Source of the DNA: Nostoc favosum CHAB5714
GTDB taxonomy: Bacteria > Cyanobacteriota > Cyanobacteriia > Cyanobacteriales > Nostocaceae
Length of the DNA stretch: 41,590 bases
Direction: 5' to 3'
Assembly (NCBI RefSeq): GCF_020829495.1
Contig: NZ_JAIVFQ010000061.1
Span: 1 to 41,590 of the forward strand
The position numbers and the translations under genes were made by a program. The notes beneath the pieces were generated by a model, which made no database searches, had not been told where the DNA came from, and saw only the letters and a program-made list of their open reading frames with translations. How positions within the stretch are numbered: the first letter of the stretch is position 1; each line of letters starts with the position of its first letter. Positions 16,443 to 25,388 of this stretch are shown one piece after another.

Positions 16443-16517
16443 ATGGAAAACTTAGTGCTAGAGTAAAAATATACTGATAGCAAAAGCCGTTATCAGCGTA
16501 AAAATATTGGGTGAACT

Positions 16518-17099
16518 ATGGCTTTAACTGCTTCAACTATGTTGCCATTAGGCACAAAAGCACCAGATTTTCATCTACCGGAAGTAGTATCTGGAAAGGT
16601 AACTTCACTTTCCACCTTCGCAGATAAAAAAGCGCTGTTGGTAATGTTTATTTGTCGGCATTGCCCCTTTGTAAAGCACGTTCAACAAGAATTAGTGCAG
16701 TTAGGAAAAGATTATTTTACAAGTGATTTAGCGATCGTTGCCATCAGTGCTAACGATGCAAAAAATTACCCAGATGATGCGCCAGAGTCGTTGCAAGCAT
16801 TTGCAACAGAACAAGGGTTTAATTTTACCTTATGCTACGACGAGAGTCAGGAAACGGCAAAGGCTTACACCGCAGCTTGCACACCTGATTTTTTTGTATT
16901 TGATAGCGATCGCCAACTTGTTTATCGCGGACAATTAGATGATAGCCGCCCCAGTAATGGTAAACCCGTAACAGGCGCAGATTTACGCGCAGCCATTGAA
17001 GCAGTGCTAGCAGGTAAACCTGTTACAAGCGAGCAAAAGCCGAGTGTTGGTTGCAATATTAAATGGAAGCCTGGAAACCAACCCAGTTATTTTGGTTAA
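16518..17099 (+). CDS. Thioredoxin-like AhpC/TSA (redoxin) family protein
   Basis: A 193-residue soluble protein with a peroxiredoxin/redoxin fold: LGTKAPDFHLPEVVSGK (11-27), a CxxC site CRHC at 46-49 within MFICRHCPFVKHV, SANDAKNYPDD, and the cis-proline region ACTPDFFVFD (about 119-128). The CxxC pair, rather than a single peroxidatic Cys, suggests a disulfide reductase or thioredoxin-like role. Monocistronic, following the Hlip gene after a terminator. Substrate unknown. Confidence 0.85.
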   Translation: MALTASTMLPLGTKAPDFHLPEVVSGKVTSLSTFADKKALLVMFICRHCPFVKHVQQELVQLGKDYFTSDLAIVAISANDAKNYPDDAPESLQAFATEQGFNFTLCYDESQETAKAYTAACTPDFFVFDSDRQLVYRGQLDDSRPSNGKPVTGADLRAAIEAVLAGKPVTSEQKPSVGCNIKWKPGNQPSYFG

Positions 17100-17106
17100 A
17101 AAAGAT

Positions 17107-17221
17107 TGGGAATAGGGAATTGGGCATTGGGCATTGGGCATGGGGCATGGAGCATGGGGCATTGAGTATTGGGAAAACTTTCCCCCACTCCCTACTCCCT
17201 ACTCCCTACTCCCCATAACTA
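17107..17221. repeat. Heptamer tandem repeats
   Basis: Runs of 7-bp units (GGGCATT and GGGGCAT types) occupy about 17118-17172, followed by CTCCCTA units (about 17186-17212). They fill the space between two convergent genes. Confidence 0.85.
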
Positions 17222-17734
17222 TCAATGTTTAATTTCCAAATTCAGTATGTAGCATCCTAGTTGGACTTTTTCTGCCCACAATTCATATTCCAGACGCAAA
17301 TGTTCTGGCAAGGGATGTCCGTTGAGAATTAGGCTACTAGTAAAATTTCGTAAACGAATAGGATTGTTAGGTTGCAACGACTCAGTTGGCAACCAATAGC
17401 GACTAATGCCATAAACGCCCCGTTCCCAAAAGTGACGGTAACTCACTTGAGCGTTACCTTGCATAGTCATGATGACTCGGTAAGGGGAAATCTCTAGCCA
17501 CAAAATTCTGGGACTGTTAGGGGCGTAAGCTTTGCTCTTACTTTGGGGAAGTGTGTCCTCTGGACTTACGACACTCTCTACTTCACAGCTAATTAGGGGC
17601 GGTGCGGTCAGCAGCAAATGGAATCTATCAGTATCTTTTTGATACAATGTCGCGGCAGTTTCGACAACAGACCAAATCGGTAGGTCAGTGGAAATAAGTG
17701 ATAAGCACACGGGCTTGCGGTGATGGGTCAGCAT
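17222..17734 (-). CDS. Hypothetical protein
   Basis: A 170-residue soluble protein I do not recognise. It has no transmembrane segment and no clear motif; the central part, ILWLEISPYRVIMTMQGNAQ, and the later VSYRHFWERGVYGISRYWLP look like beta-rich and aromatic stretches. Codon use and the neighbouring repeats are like those of the surrounding genes, so it is probably a cyanobacterial conserved protein. The start at 17734 is the first ATG and no better alternative is seen. Confidence 0.65.
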   Translation of the reverse strand: MLTHHRKPVCLSLISTDLPIWSVVETAATLYQKDTDRFHLLLTAPPLISCEVESVVSPEDTLPQSKSKAYAPNSPRILWLEISPYRVIMTMQGNAQVSYRHFWERGVYGISRYWLPTESLQPNNPIRLRNFTSSLILNGHPLPEHLRLEYELWAEKVQLGCYILNLEIKH

Positions 17735-18154
17735 GGGAGCGATAAGGGCTAAAAGCTATTGAACAAAGTGAAATGAACACACTAGGCAGTCTAATAGGTC
17801 AGGGTAAGAAACTAAATAGTAAAACAGGCTTAATATTAATGAATCCGCTGATTTATTAAGCTACACAGATACCAATAGAAACAGGTAGAATGTCAGCTTA
17901 GACAGTAAATACGGTACTTTCTTTCTTTAGAGAGAGCTAATTCGTAAGCAAAGCTTGTAAATATTCTAAGACTATAGCCTCAAAACAGTGGGAGTCTTTT
18001 TAGATGCTAAGAAACCTTCTTGAGAGAGACTTGCCGTAGATTTGAGTAAGTTTCATACAGCAAAAAGCAATAGGATACTAGGCAGGAAGTCACCAGCAGC
18101 GATTTTGTTTGTTGCTGCTGAACTTCCGGTGTATTCAAAAGCCAGTGTATCCTA
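17735..18154. other. Spacer with a long stem-loop
   Basis: No gene in this 420-base stretch. Near its end (18085-18127) GGAAGT...ACTTCC and CAGCAGC...GCTGCTG form a two-part stem-loop with a T-rich loop. Being just before a small candidate frame, it could be a structured 5' leader. Confidence 0.4.
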
Positions 18155-18283
18155 ATGTCGCCTTCTGTTATAACCGTAGAAACTCACGAAGACCTTTCTC
18201 ACAAGTTAATTATTCAACGGCCCCCTTTTGGCTACCTTTACGGGGTCACATCCGGGTGGTTGACGATCTTCACCATCCTCTAA
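18155..18283 (+). CDS. Possible 42-residue membrane peptide
   Basis: A short frame starting MSPSVITVETHEDLSHKL and ending with a hydrophobic stretch (about 26-42, GYLYGVTSGWLTIFTIL). The charged N-terminus with a C-terminal single membrane helix resembles many small thylakoid proteins in design, but I recognise no family. There is no obvious ribosome binding site. A neighbouring frame continues with LILGTLTEIL, so a frameshifted longer protein is possible. Confidence 0.3.
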   Translation: MSPSVITVETHEDLSHKLIIQRPPFGYLYGVTSGWLTIFTIL

Positions 18284-18567
18284 TATTGGGCACTTTAACC
18301 GAAATTTTGTAACTTCTTTTAAAAGAAGAACCCCGCAGCACTGCTAGTTGTTTTCAAGCTCGACAAAAGGATTTTTCAAATATCCTCTAAACCTTATCAA
18401 ATTACTGTGATTATGAGTATTTGTACTGGATCACGTATATTTTGCAAAAATTAACGCTTTGAAATTTTTTACCCCAGATGAATGGCACTAAGTTCTGGGC
18501 TACATGTAATACTCATGAAGCGATGACGCGACAAGCCAACAAAACATTTATTGGTCAGCAGTCTTAA
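18284..18567. other. Spacer with small palindrome
   Basis: Contains the 16-base palindrome CTTCTTTTAAAAGAAG (about 18313-18328), and otherwise nothing recognisable. Sits between a possible small plus-strand frame and the convergent glutathione-dependent reductase gene. Confidence 0.4.
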
Positions 18568-19536
18568 TCAAGCAAATATTTTATCCCGGTTATGGGGTGC
18601 ATCAAAATCAATCAGTGGGCCTTTTGGGACGATGCGAGTTGGGTTAACTTGAGGATGGCTTCTGTAATAATGCCGTTTGATGTGGTCAAGATTGCAAGTC
18701 TCTTTGACTCCCGGCTGTTGGTAAAGTTCTTTGAGATAATTCCACAGATTCGGATAATCTACAATTCTGCCTAAGTTGCATTTGAAATGCACATAATAAA
18801 CTACATCGAAACGAAACAGAGTAGTGAACATACACCAGTCCGCCTCAGTAATTTGATTTCCGCAAAGATAGCGTTGATTTCCCAATACTTTTTCCCAGTA
18901 GTCGAGAGCGGTGAATAATTCCGTTACTGCTTCATCATAAGCCGACTGAGTAGTAGCAAATCCCGCCCGGTAGACACCATTATTTATTGGTTGATAAATT
19001 GTATCAATCGTCTCGTCAATTACTTTTTGTAAATGTTCTGGATAAAAGTTGATATTTTGTTTAGCGAAAGCATTGAATTCTGTATCAAGCATCCGAATAA
19101 TTTCGCGGGATTCATTATTGACAATTGTCCCATTTTGGATATCCCATAAAACTGGAACTGTCACCCGGCCGCTATAGTTAGGGTCAGCTTTTAGATAAAG
19201 TTGCCAAAGATACTGAGTACCGTTGACTGTATCGGGAATGCACCCCGGTTCATCACCAAATTCCCAGCTATTTTGATCGATTTCTGCTGCAACGACTGAT
19301 AACCCAATGACATCTTGGAGTCCTTTCAATTGGCGGATAATGGCGGTGCGACACGCCCAAGGGCAAGCCCAAGAAATATACAAATGATAACGCCCCGCTT
19401 CAGCTTTCAACCCACTAGAACCATCAGCTGTAATGTGGTTGCGGAAAGTAGTTGATGGACGGATAAATTTACCTTTTGAGTCTTCTTGATCTCTTTGAGA
19501 TATCCATTGACCATCCTTAAGAATTCCCAAACCCAT
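18568..19536 (-). CDS. Glutathionyl-hydroquinone reductase (GST omega-like, YqjG type)
   Basis: A 322-residue protein of the Xi-class glutathione transferases, which remove glutathione from glutathionyl-hydroquinones. The catalytic motif CPWA is at 58-61 (SWACPWACRT, Cys58 the nucleophile), in a thioredoxin fold with VTVPVLWD (about 125-132) and NNESREIIRML (140-150). The C-terminal helical domain (about 180-322) has ITEADWCMFTTLFRFDVVYYVHFKCNL, typical of the class. Follows gatC on the same strand by 63 bases. Cytoplasmic. Confidence 0.92.
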   Translation of the reverse strand: MGLGILKDGQWISQRDQEDSKGKFIRPSTTFRNHITADGSSGLKAEAGRYHLYISWACPWACRTAIIRQLKGLQDVIGLSVVAAEIDQNSWEFGDEPGCIPDTVNGTQYLWQLYLKADPNYSGRVTVPVLWDIQNGTIVNNESREIIRMLDTEFNAFAKQNINFYPEHLQKVIDETIDTIYQPINNGVYRAGFATTQSAYDEAVTELFTALDYWEKVLGNQRYLCGNQITEADWCMFTTLFRFDVVYYVHFKCNLGRIVDYPNLWNYLKELYQQPGVKETCNLDHIKRHYYRSHPQVNPTRIVPKGPLIDFDAPHNRDKIFA

Positions 19537-19576
19537 AATTATCTCCTTAGTTATTAGTCAACAGGCAAAAATCTAA

Positions 19577-19599
19577 AACTTTTGACTTTTGACTTTTGA
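19577..19599. repeat. Three copies of a 7-bp repeat
   Basis: ACTTTTG-type heptamers abut the gatC stop codon, in the 63-base gap before the reductase gene. Confidence 0.7.
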
Positions 19600-19890
19600 C
19601 TATTCAGCGTTGAGGATTTTTGGTACTTTGAAAAATTCGCCTTCCTGTTCAGGCGCACTATTGAGGATGCTTTCTCGGTCAGGATAGGGTTGCAATTCAT
19701 CCTCTCGTGTGATGTTGCTGACATCAATTGCCCGCGTTGTTGGGGGCACATTGCTAACATCAAGTTCATCCAACTGTTGAATATAATCCAGAATACTTCC
19801 TAACTGAGTAGTGAATTGTTCTTCTTCTTCGGGAGTTAATTCTAAACGAGCAAGATTAGCTACTTTATGAACTTGTTCTTGGTCAATCAT
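19600..19890 (-). CDS. gatC: Aspartyl/glutamyl-tRNA amidotransferase subunit C
   Basis: The small subunit of GatCAB, which converts Glu-tRNA(Gln) (and Asp-tRNA(Asn)) to the amide form; cyanobacteria need it because they lack GlnRS. The protein is 96 residues, the usual length, with VHKVANLARLELTPEEEEQFTTQLG at the N-terminus and the conserved end FFKVPKIL. GatC wraps around GatA and stabilises it. gatA and gatB are not in the window, as is common in cyanobacteria. Confidence 0.95.
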   Translation of the reverse strand: MIDQEQVHKVANLARLELTPEEEEQFTTQLGSILDYIQQLDELDVSNVPPTTRAIDVSNITREDELQPYPDRESILNSAPEQEGEFFKVPKILNAE

Positions 19891-19981
19891 ATTTTTTTAG
19901 TTAGGAGTTAGGAGAGACGCGATTAATCGCGTCTGTACAAGAGTTAGGAGTGAATGATTCATAATTCCTAACTCATCACTT

Positions 19982-20503
19982 TTAGAAGAATACGTCAATT
20001 TGCGATCGCCCGGTGGTTTTCAGCCAGTTTTGAGCTTCAATGTAGTTATTGGGAGCCATGCGAATAGCTCGAATCCAATAGTCTGCTGCTTGGTCAAAGA
20101 GTGCTTCGCCAGCCTCGTTATCTCCAGCTTCTTTCTCTTTTTCGCCTTGGTAGTGATAAATCACGGCAATGTTGTTCAAAGCCTGGGGCATACGTGGGTT
20201 TAACTCAATTGCCTGGTGATAGAGTTCTAAAGCTTTGTTGTGGTCGCCGTTGCTGGCATAGATTAGCCCCATATTGTAGAGAATATAGCCGCGATCGTTG
20301 GTATCTTCCTCTAGTGTTAGAGCTTCTTCATAATATTCCAATGCTTCAGCATATTCCCCTTCTGCTTGGGCTGACATGCCATCTCGATAATAAACAAACG
20401 CTTCTTTAGCTTTTTTGTTGGTTGGCAGGATCTTCAGGATGATATCCGCCATCACTGTAAAGGATTTGTCAACAAAATTATCGTTCTTTTGTGTTCTTGG
20501 CAT
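19982..20503 (-). CDS. ycf3: Photosystem I assembly protein Ycf3
   Basis: A 173-residue TPR protein required for assembly of photosystem I at the thylakoid membrane. It starts MPRTQKNDNFVDKSFTVMADIILKILPT, the standard Ycf3 N-terminus, followed by three TPR units (about residues 35-68, 72-105, 117-152). The start is set at 20503: an in-frame ATG 51 bases upstream exists, but its codons come from the heptamer repeat in the spacer (MPNAPCPMPHAQ) and are not part of Ycf3. 91 bases upstream of gatC on the same strand. Confidence 0.96.
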   Translation of the reverse strand: MPRTQKNDNFVDKSFTVMADIILKILPTNKKAKEAFVYYRDGMSAQAEGEYAEALEYYEEALTLEEDTNDRGYILYNMGLIYASNGDHNKALELYHQAIELNPRMPQALNNIAVIYHYQGEKEKEAGDNEAGEALFDQAADYWIRAIRMAPNNYIEAQNWLKTTGRSQIDVFF

Positions 20504-20510
20504 AGTAGTC

Positions 20511-20645
20511 TCTGGGTATTGGGCATGGGGCATTGGGCATGGGGCATTGGGCATGGGGCATTGGGCATGGGGTATTAATCAATAATTTTTCTTCCCCTGC
20601 TCCCTCATCTCCCTCATCTCCCCAATCCCCTAGTCCACTCAATAG
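20511..20645. repeat. Heptamer tandem repeats upstream of ycf3
   Basis: Alternating 7-bp units (GGGCATT, GGGGCAT) cover about 20516-20575 and CTCCCTCAT-type units follow at about 20600-20625. They create a false N-terminal extension of ycf3. Confidence 0.85.
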
Positions 20646-21347
20646 CTAATTTAACTGATTTGTGGGGGCATTCTTCTCACTGAGTGGGATGATGCACTCT
20701 GGACTATTATGCCGAGAGTTGTTTACCAAGGTGCTAACTGGATACGCAGTCATGGCTGGCGCCAGATAGGGACGCAATAACTGCTGTAGGGTTTGGGGCG
20801 TTTGCACTTGGGAATCTAGCCATAAATCGTAATCTTCTGGCTCTAGAATCACTGGCATCCGCTCGTGGATAGGTTGAAGTAATTCGTTAGCTGCCGTTGT
20901 CAAAATTGTACAAGAGATTATTTCTTCGTTAGCAGGCGATCGCCATTTCTCCCACAAACCTGCAAAACCGAAGGGTTGCCCATCTTGAAGGCGAAAATAA
21001 AATGGCTGCTTTTTGCCTTGTTGCCGTTGCCACTCATAAAAGCCATCAGCTATCACTAAACAGCGTCGATGCTTAAAAGCCGAACGAAAAGCAGGTTTTT
21101 CGGCAACAGTTTCAGCCCTAGCGTTAATCAGCTTTGCCCCCATCCCTCGATCTTTCGCCCATGACGGAATTAATCCCCAATACAATTGCTTAAATTCACG
21201 CTTTTCGCTTTCGGGATTTTCTAACACTGTTGCCACCATTTGAGTAGGTGCAATGTTATATCTGGCTGCTAAATCCAGAACTGCCTCGACATGGAAAACT
21301 TGAGCTAAAGCTTCTGCTGACTGATTTAAAGTAAATCTTCCACACAT
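20646..21347 (-). CDS. SOS response-associated peptidase (SRAP/HMCES family)
   Basis: A 233-residue protein that forms a covalent thiazolidine link with abasic sites in single-stranded DNA, protecting them. The start is set at 21347 because the mature enzyme needs Cys2: MCGRFTLNQ; an upstream in-frame ATG adds six codons (MVENKS) that would block this chemistry. The other hallmark residues are present: RYNIAPTQ (about 34-41), the Glu in DGFYEWQ and the His in PIHERMPVIL. Monocistronic. Confidence 0.93.
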   Translation of the reverse strand: MCGRFTLNQSAEALAQVFHVEAVLDLAARYNIAPTQMVATVLENPESEKREFKQLYWGLIPSWAKDRGMGAKLINARAETVAEKPAFRSAFKHRRCLVIADGFYEWQRQQGKKQPFYFRLQDGQPFGFAGLWEKWRSPANEEIISCTILTTAANELLQPIHERMPVILEPEDYDLWLDSQVQTPQTLQQLLRPYLAPAMTAYPVSTLVNNSRHNSPECIIPLSEKNAPTNQLN

Positions 21348-21544
21348 ACTTTTATTCTCGACCACTGACTAAATTAAATATCTCAATCTAGAAATGAATA
21401 ATGTTTTTTATTTTTTCAAATAATTTTCTTTAGTACTTCTAAGCTAAATCTTCAAAAAAATCATCCGGTTTTACGGAAAATATTTTGGTAAAATATTGTA
21501 TTTTGAACCTCTACTTCTCAACATATTCTTAACTGCATTTTAGC

Positions 21545-22156
21545 ATGGAACTACTGCGTCTGTACGATTTTTTACCTTCTGGGAATGGTTATAAGATACG
21601 TCTTTTATTGACACAACTAGGTATGCCTTTTGAGAGGGTAGAGCTTAACATTTTGAAAGGCGAGACTCGAACACCAGAATTTTTAAGTAAAAATCCCAAT
21701 GGAAAGATACCTATTATTGAAATCGAGCCAGGGAAATACTTGGCAGAATCAAATGCCATATTAGTATATTTGAGTGAAGGTACAGAATTTTTACCATACG
21801 ACCGCTTTTTACGAGCGCAGGTGCTGCAATGGTTATGTTTTGAACAGTATAGCCATGAGCCTTTTATCGCTACATCAAGATTTTGGATTTCTATTTTAGG
21901 TAAAACTGAAGAATATAGTGAAGCTATAAAGCAAAAACGTGAACCAGGTTATGCAGCACTTAGCTTGATGGAAAAACACTTAACTTCTCACACTTTTTTT
22001 GTAGGAGAGCGTTACACGATTGCTGATATTGCCTTGTTCGCTTACACTCATGTAGCTAATGAAGGTGGGTTCGATTTAACAGAATTTCCTGCTATCCAAG
22101 CTTGGATAGAAAGAGTCAAAGCTCAACCAAGGTATATCAGTATTACACAAGCATAG
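21545..22156 (+). CDS. Glutathione S-transferase family protein
   Basis: A 203-residue soluble protein with an N-terminal thioredoxin-like domain (LLRLYDFLPSGNGYKIRLLLTQLG, 3-26; NPNGKIPIIE, 50-59; ESNAILVYLSEG, 68-79) and a C-terminal helical domain ending YTIADIALFAYTHVANEGGFDL. Conjugates or reduces substrates with glutathione; the substrate is not predictable. Ser12/Asn14 may be the active-site residues. No operon partner. Confidence 0.9.
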   Translation: MELLRLYDFLPSGNGYKIRLLLTQLGMPFERVELNILKGETRTPEFLSKNPNGKIPIIEIEPGKYLAESNAILVYLSEGTEFLPYDRFLRAQVLQWLCFEQYSHEPFIATSRFWISILGKTEEYSEAIKQKREPGYAALSLMEKHLTSHTFFVGERYTIADIALFAYTHVANEGGFDLTEFPAIQAWIERVKAQPRYISITQA

Positions 22157-22298
22157 AAAGTCGATTTTGCTTTTTTTGTGTCTCTCGTTTCTTGGCTTTG
22201 CTAGAGTATGTATTGGGTGGGACATGCCTCACATTCAGCAGGAGGCAGAGTCTTCCAATATGGTTATTACTAAGCAGCAACTATTAGTCTGTATCAAT

Positions 22299-22508
22299 TT
22301 ATATCAGCTTTTGCAGAGAAGACAAACCTGATTTTATTCTGATATCAGATTTGGCTACATCAAATTTATTTGCTAATAGTTTAATTAATTCTTCATTAGC
22401 CTTACCATCAACTGGAGGCGATTTTAAATACACAGTCAAACTGCCATCAGGTTGTTCTTCAATTTTTTGCTGTTTTGAATTAGGTTTAACCTTGACTTTT
22501 TTTAGCAT
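22299..22508 (-). CDS. DUF167 (YggU-like) family protein
   Basis: A 69-residue protein with the family core VKPNSKQQKIEEQPDGSLTVYLKSPPVDGKANEELIKLLA. The family is widespread and of unknown function. It overlaps the DUF2809 gene by 23 bases in another frame (start at 22508), so the two are translationally linked. The family's usual GxxSRxKxxxI end appears here as SGLSSLQKLI, so the terminal basic residues are partly replaced. Confidence 0.88.
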   Translation of the reverse strand: MLKKVKVKPNSKQQKIEEQPDGSLTVYLKSPPVDGKANEELIKLLANKFDVAKSDIRIKSGLSSLQKLI

Positions 22509-22902
22509 AACCTATTTTCTGTAATTGTCGCAGCCACAACCAACCTAAAACACAACCCAATACATAATGAGGAAAATCCCACCAAACAAAGGTAGTACCA
22601 AGTAACAATTTGCCTATCAAGGTGGCGCGAATCTCCTCTAATAGCGGCGGATGCCAAAGTTGCAAGAATTCTAGTATACAGGTGATGACAAAAACCCATA
22701 TAGGAATTTGGATTATTGCCGCCCGACTTCTGAAAAACCAAAATGCAAACAGACACCAAAATATTTCGTAAAATATAGCTGCTCCGTAGTCATTAAACCA
22801 CTGATGGGCAGGCCCAGTGTAGTACTTAAACAAAAAGCCCATCGGTACAACGATGAGCAGAGAAAGAATAATAAATATTGTTTGGTTACGGTTTCGGCGC
22901 AT
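22486..22902 (-). CDS. DUF2809 family membrane protein
   Basis: A 138-residue protein with four hydrophobic segments (about 9-26, 42-57, 64-80, 104-125) and the conserved pattern LEFLQLWHPPLLEEIRATLIGKLLLGTTFVWWD typical of DUF2809, split here: LEFLQLW (78-84) and LLGTTFVWWDFPHYVLG (about 100-116). Function unknown. Upstream gene of the pair with DUF167. Confidence 0.85.
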   Translation of the reverse strand: MRRNRNQTIFIILSLLIVVPMGFLFKYYTGPAHQWFNDYGAAIFYEIFWCLFAFWFFRSRAAIIQIPIWVFVITCILEFLQLWHPPLLEEIRATLIGKLLLGTTFVWWDFPHYVLGCVLGWLWLRQLQKIGYAKKSQG

Positions 22903-22981
22903 TTTCTAAAAGCTTAGAGACTAAGCAAAATTTTAGCCTCTGATAGTCGTTTCTCAATAATTCGTAATATTGAATTGTTAA

Positions 22982-23003
22982 TTACGAATTACGAATTACG
23001 AAT
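22982..23003. repeat. Heptamer repeat ACGAATT x3
   Basis: Three tandem copies of a 7-bp unit ending just before the stop of the DUF2231 gene. Confidence 0.7.
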
Positions 23004-23010
23004 TATTTTC

Positions 23011-23562
23011 TTATGGATATCTTCTGCTACCAGCGCCCACTACACCGATTTTATGGCGATAGGAAAGTTCAGCACCGAACCAGCCGGAAACGCTAGTCAG
23101 TGTACCAACAACGAGCGAGATTAACAGTCCCCAAGGTACTATTCGGGACTCAGCGTCGCCCAAGCGCAGGAGAAAGTTGACGAGTGATAAAACCAGGATA
23201 GAAACGTTAAGTATCAAATGTGCCCAACCGGCGGTGCGCTTGCGAACTCGTTCAATTTTCAAAAAGTCGCTCAGACCGATCGCAGAAGCGAGTAAGCCTC
23301 CAGCTAATCCAAGTCCGATTAACCATAGCGAAGCCCTAGCCCAAAAGAAATCATGAGTTAACCAGTAGCCGATGTCACTTCCCAAAGCGGCGGCTAAAAA
23401 GGCGATGGGAAAGATTACACTCAGGGGATGTAGGGGATGTCCTGCGATCGCTACTGTACTAGGTACGCCGGTATCACGATATTCACTATCGTTACTTTCA
23501 ATAACTGGTGGAATATTGGGAAAAGGTGTTGAACTTGTTTGCGTTGTGTCTGTAGTTTCCAT
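23011..23562 (-). CDS. DUF2231 family membrane protein
   Basis: A 183-residue protein with four transmembrane segments (about 45-65, 77-98, 113-132, 143-163) and the family motif GHPLHPLSVIFPIAF, whose histidines may bind heme or metal. Residues 1-35 are a polar, probably disordered N-terminus. DUF2231 proteins also start the terminal oxidase operon at 34674. The gene is 33 bases from the DUF2993 gene upstream on the same strand. Confidence 0.88.
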   Translation of the reverse strand: METTDTTQTSSTPFPNIPPVIESNDSEYRDTGVPSTVAIAGHPLHPLSVIFPIAFLAAALGSDIGYWLTHDFFWARASLWLIGLGLAGGLLASAIGLSDFLKIERVRKRTAGWAHLILNVSILVLSLVNFLLRLGDAESRIVPWGLLISLVVGTLTSVSGWFGAELSYRHKIGVVGAGSRRYP

Positions 23563-23595
23563 TATTAGTATCCTGAATTTATTAGCGTCCTATTT

Positions 23596-24336
23596 TTAAG
23601 CAGCAGGAATCTGTTCAACATAAGCTTCAGCTTGTAGGGTTAGTTTGCCTACTTCTACTTTTAGTTGGTTAACTTGCAAGCTTATTCCTTCTAAATCAAA
23701 GTTACTCAAATTCAAAATTTCGCTAGTTTGATCTATCAAAGCTTTTGTCAACTCTGGCGATATTTCCTCACTTTCGCCATACTCAACATTTTCCAAGGTA
23801 ACAGTTTTTCCATTGGCGCTGATCTTGGGGACTGCGGAAAAAGCAACTTGCTGATTTTCACCTGTTTCTACTATTTTCATGGTGGCATTTAGTGCTACTT
23901 TTCCATCACCTGGTAGTCGAAATTCTACATGTTGAGGCTCAATAGTCGTCACTTGGCCGTTAACATTGATTTTTTGACTTTGCAATTGCGATCGCACATA
24001 TTCTGAGTTAAAGGCGCGATTAATATCAGCTTCGGTTAACACAACCTGTGCATTAGCTTCAGTAGGTTTAGTGAGTTCAATTTTGCCGAAAGCCACACTC
24101 AGAGGATTAATGGCAACATTAGTCATTTGCATGTCAAATTCCTCCATGCGGAGGTCTTTCTGCATAACCATACCTTCACCTTCAATCGTGACTGAATCCA
24201 CCTGCCCTTGAACCAGTTTCAACGGGTCTGTTTTGATGTCTACATCTAAACTTTCTACTTCATCTAATTGGCTAGATAATCCTATTTCTGCGGCTTTATT
24301 GAGCGCCTGCTCTCCTAATCCAGGACTGTCTGGCAT
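23596..24336 (-). CDS. DUF2993 (LmeA-like) family protein
   Basis: A 246-residue protein that begins MPDSPGLGEQALNKAAEIGLSSQ, the normal start of cyanobacterial members; upstream in-frame codons to 24396 (MMIIYLDYLKDML) do not fit. The body is a repeated beta-rich pattern (TDPLKLVQGQVDSVTIEGEGM, split here as TDPLKLVQGQ and VDSVTIEGEGM), with NPLSVAFGKIEL. The family has a lipid-binding TULIP-like fold in related proteins; function in cyanobacteria is unknown. No signal peptide is visible. Confidence 0.88.
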   Translation of the reverse strand: MPDSPGLGEQALNKAAEIGLSSQLDEVESLDVDIKTDPLKLVQGQVDSVTIEGEGMVMQKDLRMEEFDMQMTNVAINPLSVAFGKIELTKPTEANAQVVLTEADINRAFNSEYVRSQLQSQKINVNGQVTTIEPQHVEFRLPGDGKVALNATMKIVETGENQQVAFSAVPKISANGKTVTLENVEYGESEEISPELTKALIDQTSEILNLSNFDLEGISLQVNQLKVEVGKLTLQAEAYVEQIPAA

Positions 24337-24644
24337 TATTAAATTAACTCCTATAAATAGCATATCCTTTAGATAATCTAAGTAAATTATCATCAAAATC
24401 TTATCTATCTGGCGATGGAATATAGATTTAAATATTGTCTATCTAAAAGTAGAATTACATAATTTTATCTAATAAAAACTTTTGCTTTTCTACCCAGAAG
24501 TTTTCAGGTGCAGACGTAGAGCGGCTTGCCGTCAAATATCGTTCCAAAGAAAGATAGTATCTTGATAATTTAGCCGTTATGCTACTTTTTATAATGAATG
24601 CTGCACCAAAATCCGTTTAAATTGATATAAAATATAACTCAATT

Positions 24645-25220
24645 TTATAATAATTTTCTTAAAGGCAAGGTAAAACCAGGCACAACATCTTCACCGCTTA
24701 ATACTGCCGTAGCTGGATATTGAGTAATTGAACCATCCCGGCGATAAACTAAAGCTTGCTGATTTTTACTATCAATTAACCATCCTAATTGAACACCATT
24801 ACTAATATATTCTTCCATCTTGGCTTTAAGTTTTGCCAAGCTATCGTTTTTAGAACGAATTTCAATTACAAAGTCGGGTGCTAAATTAATAAATTTGTCT
24901 TCTTCTTCATCCCAACCTTCTGGCAAACGTCCTTTAGCGACAAAAGCAGCATCAGGTGATCTGACAGCAGTATTTGCTAATCTAAAACCTGTACTTGAAC
25001 TAAAAACTTCACCTAAATCCTGACTTTCTACCCAATTCAACAAATAGGCTCCTGCTTTTATTTCTCGATTACCAGAAATTCCACCAGTTGGAGGCATAGT
25101 TTCTAACGTGCCATTAGCATTGCGTTCAAACCGCAGTTCTGGGTTTTGCGAACTCATCAGCATTAATTCTTCATCAGTGACAGTATACAAAGACTGCACC
25201 GTTATTTTTTCGCTGGTCAT
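24645..25220 (-). CDS. Uma2 family PD-(D/E)XK endonuclease-like protein
   Basis: A 191-residue protein of the Uma2 (DUF820) family, hugely expanded in cyanobacteria. Core residues are visible: SPDAAFV (about 87-93, active Asp), PDFVIEIRSKND (114-125, Glu-x-Arg in place of Glu-x-Lys) and KMEEYISNGVQLGWLID (136-152). It is presumed to be a restriction-like nuclease fold; cellular role is unknown. Confidence 0.9.
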   Translation of the reverse strand: MTSEKITVQSLYTVTDEELMLMSSQNPELRFERNANGTLETMPPTGGISGNREIKAGAYLLNWVESQDLGEVFSSSTGFRLANTAVRSPDAAFVAKGRLPEGWDEEEDKFINLAPDFVIEIRSKNDSLAKLKAKMEEYISNGVQLGWLIDSKNQQALVYRRDGSITQYPATAVLSGEDVVPGFTLPLRKLL

Positions 25221-25388
25221 GATGATCCCATCGCAAGCCTGATAGATATCTCAATTTTAGATTGAGATTCAATTACTTCTGTACCCTTTTCCCGTTCTGC
25301 GTTCTCTGTGTCTGGAGTAGTTTGTTATAAAATTGACATTAATACCAGGGCAATATCTGACTACAAGCTGTCTTCTTCTTTCAAAACA

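Noticed and set aside
19982..20554. Longer ycf3 with 17 extra N-terminal residues
   Set aside because: The extra codons are the heptamer repeat; Ycf3 proteins start at MPRTQ.
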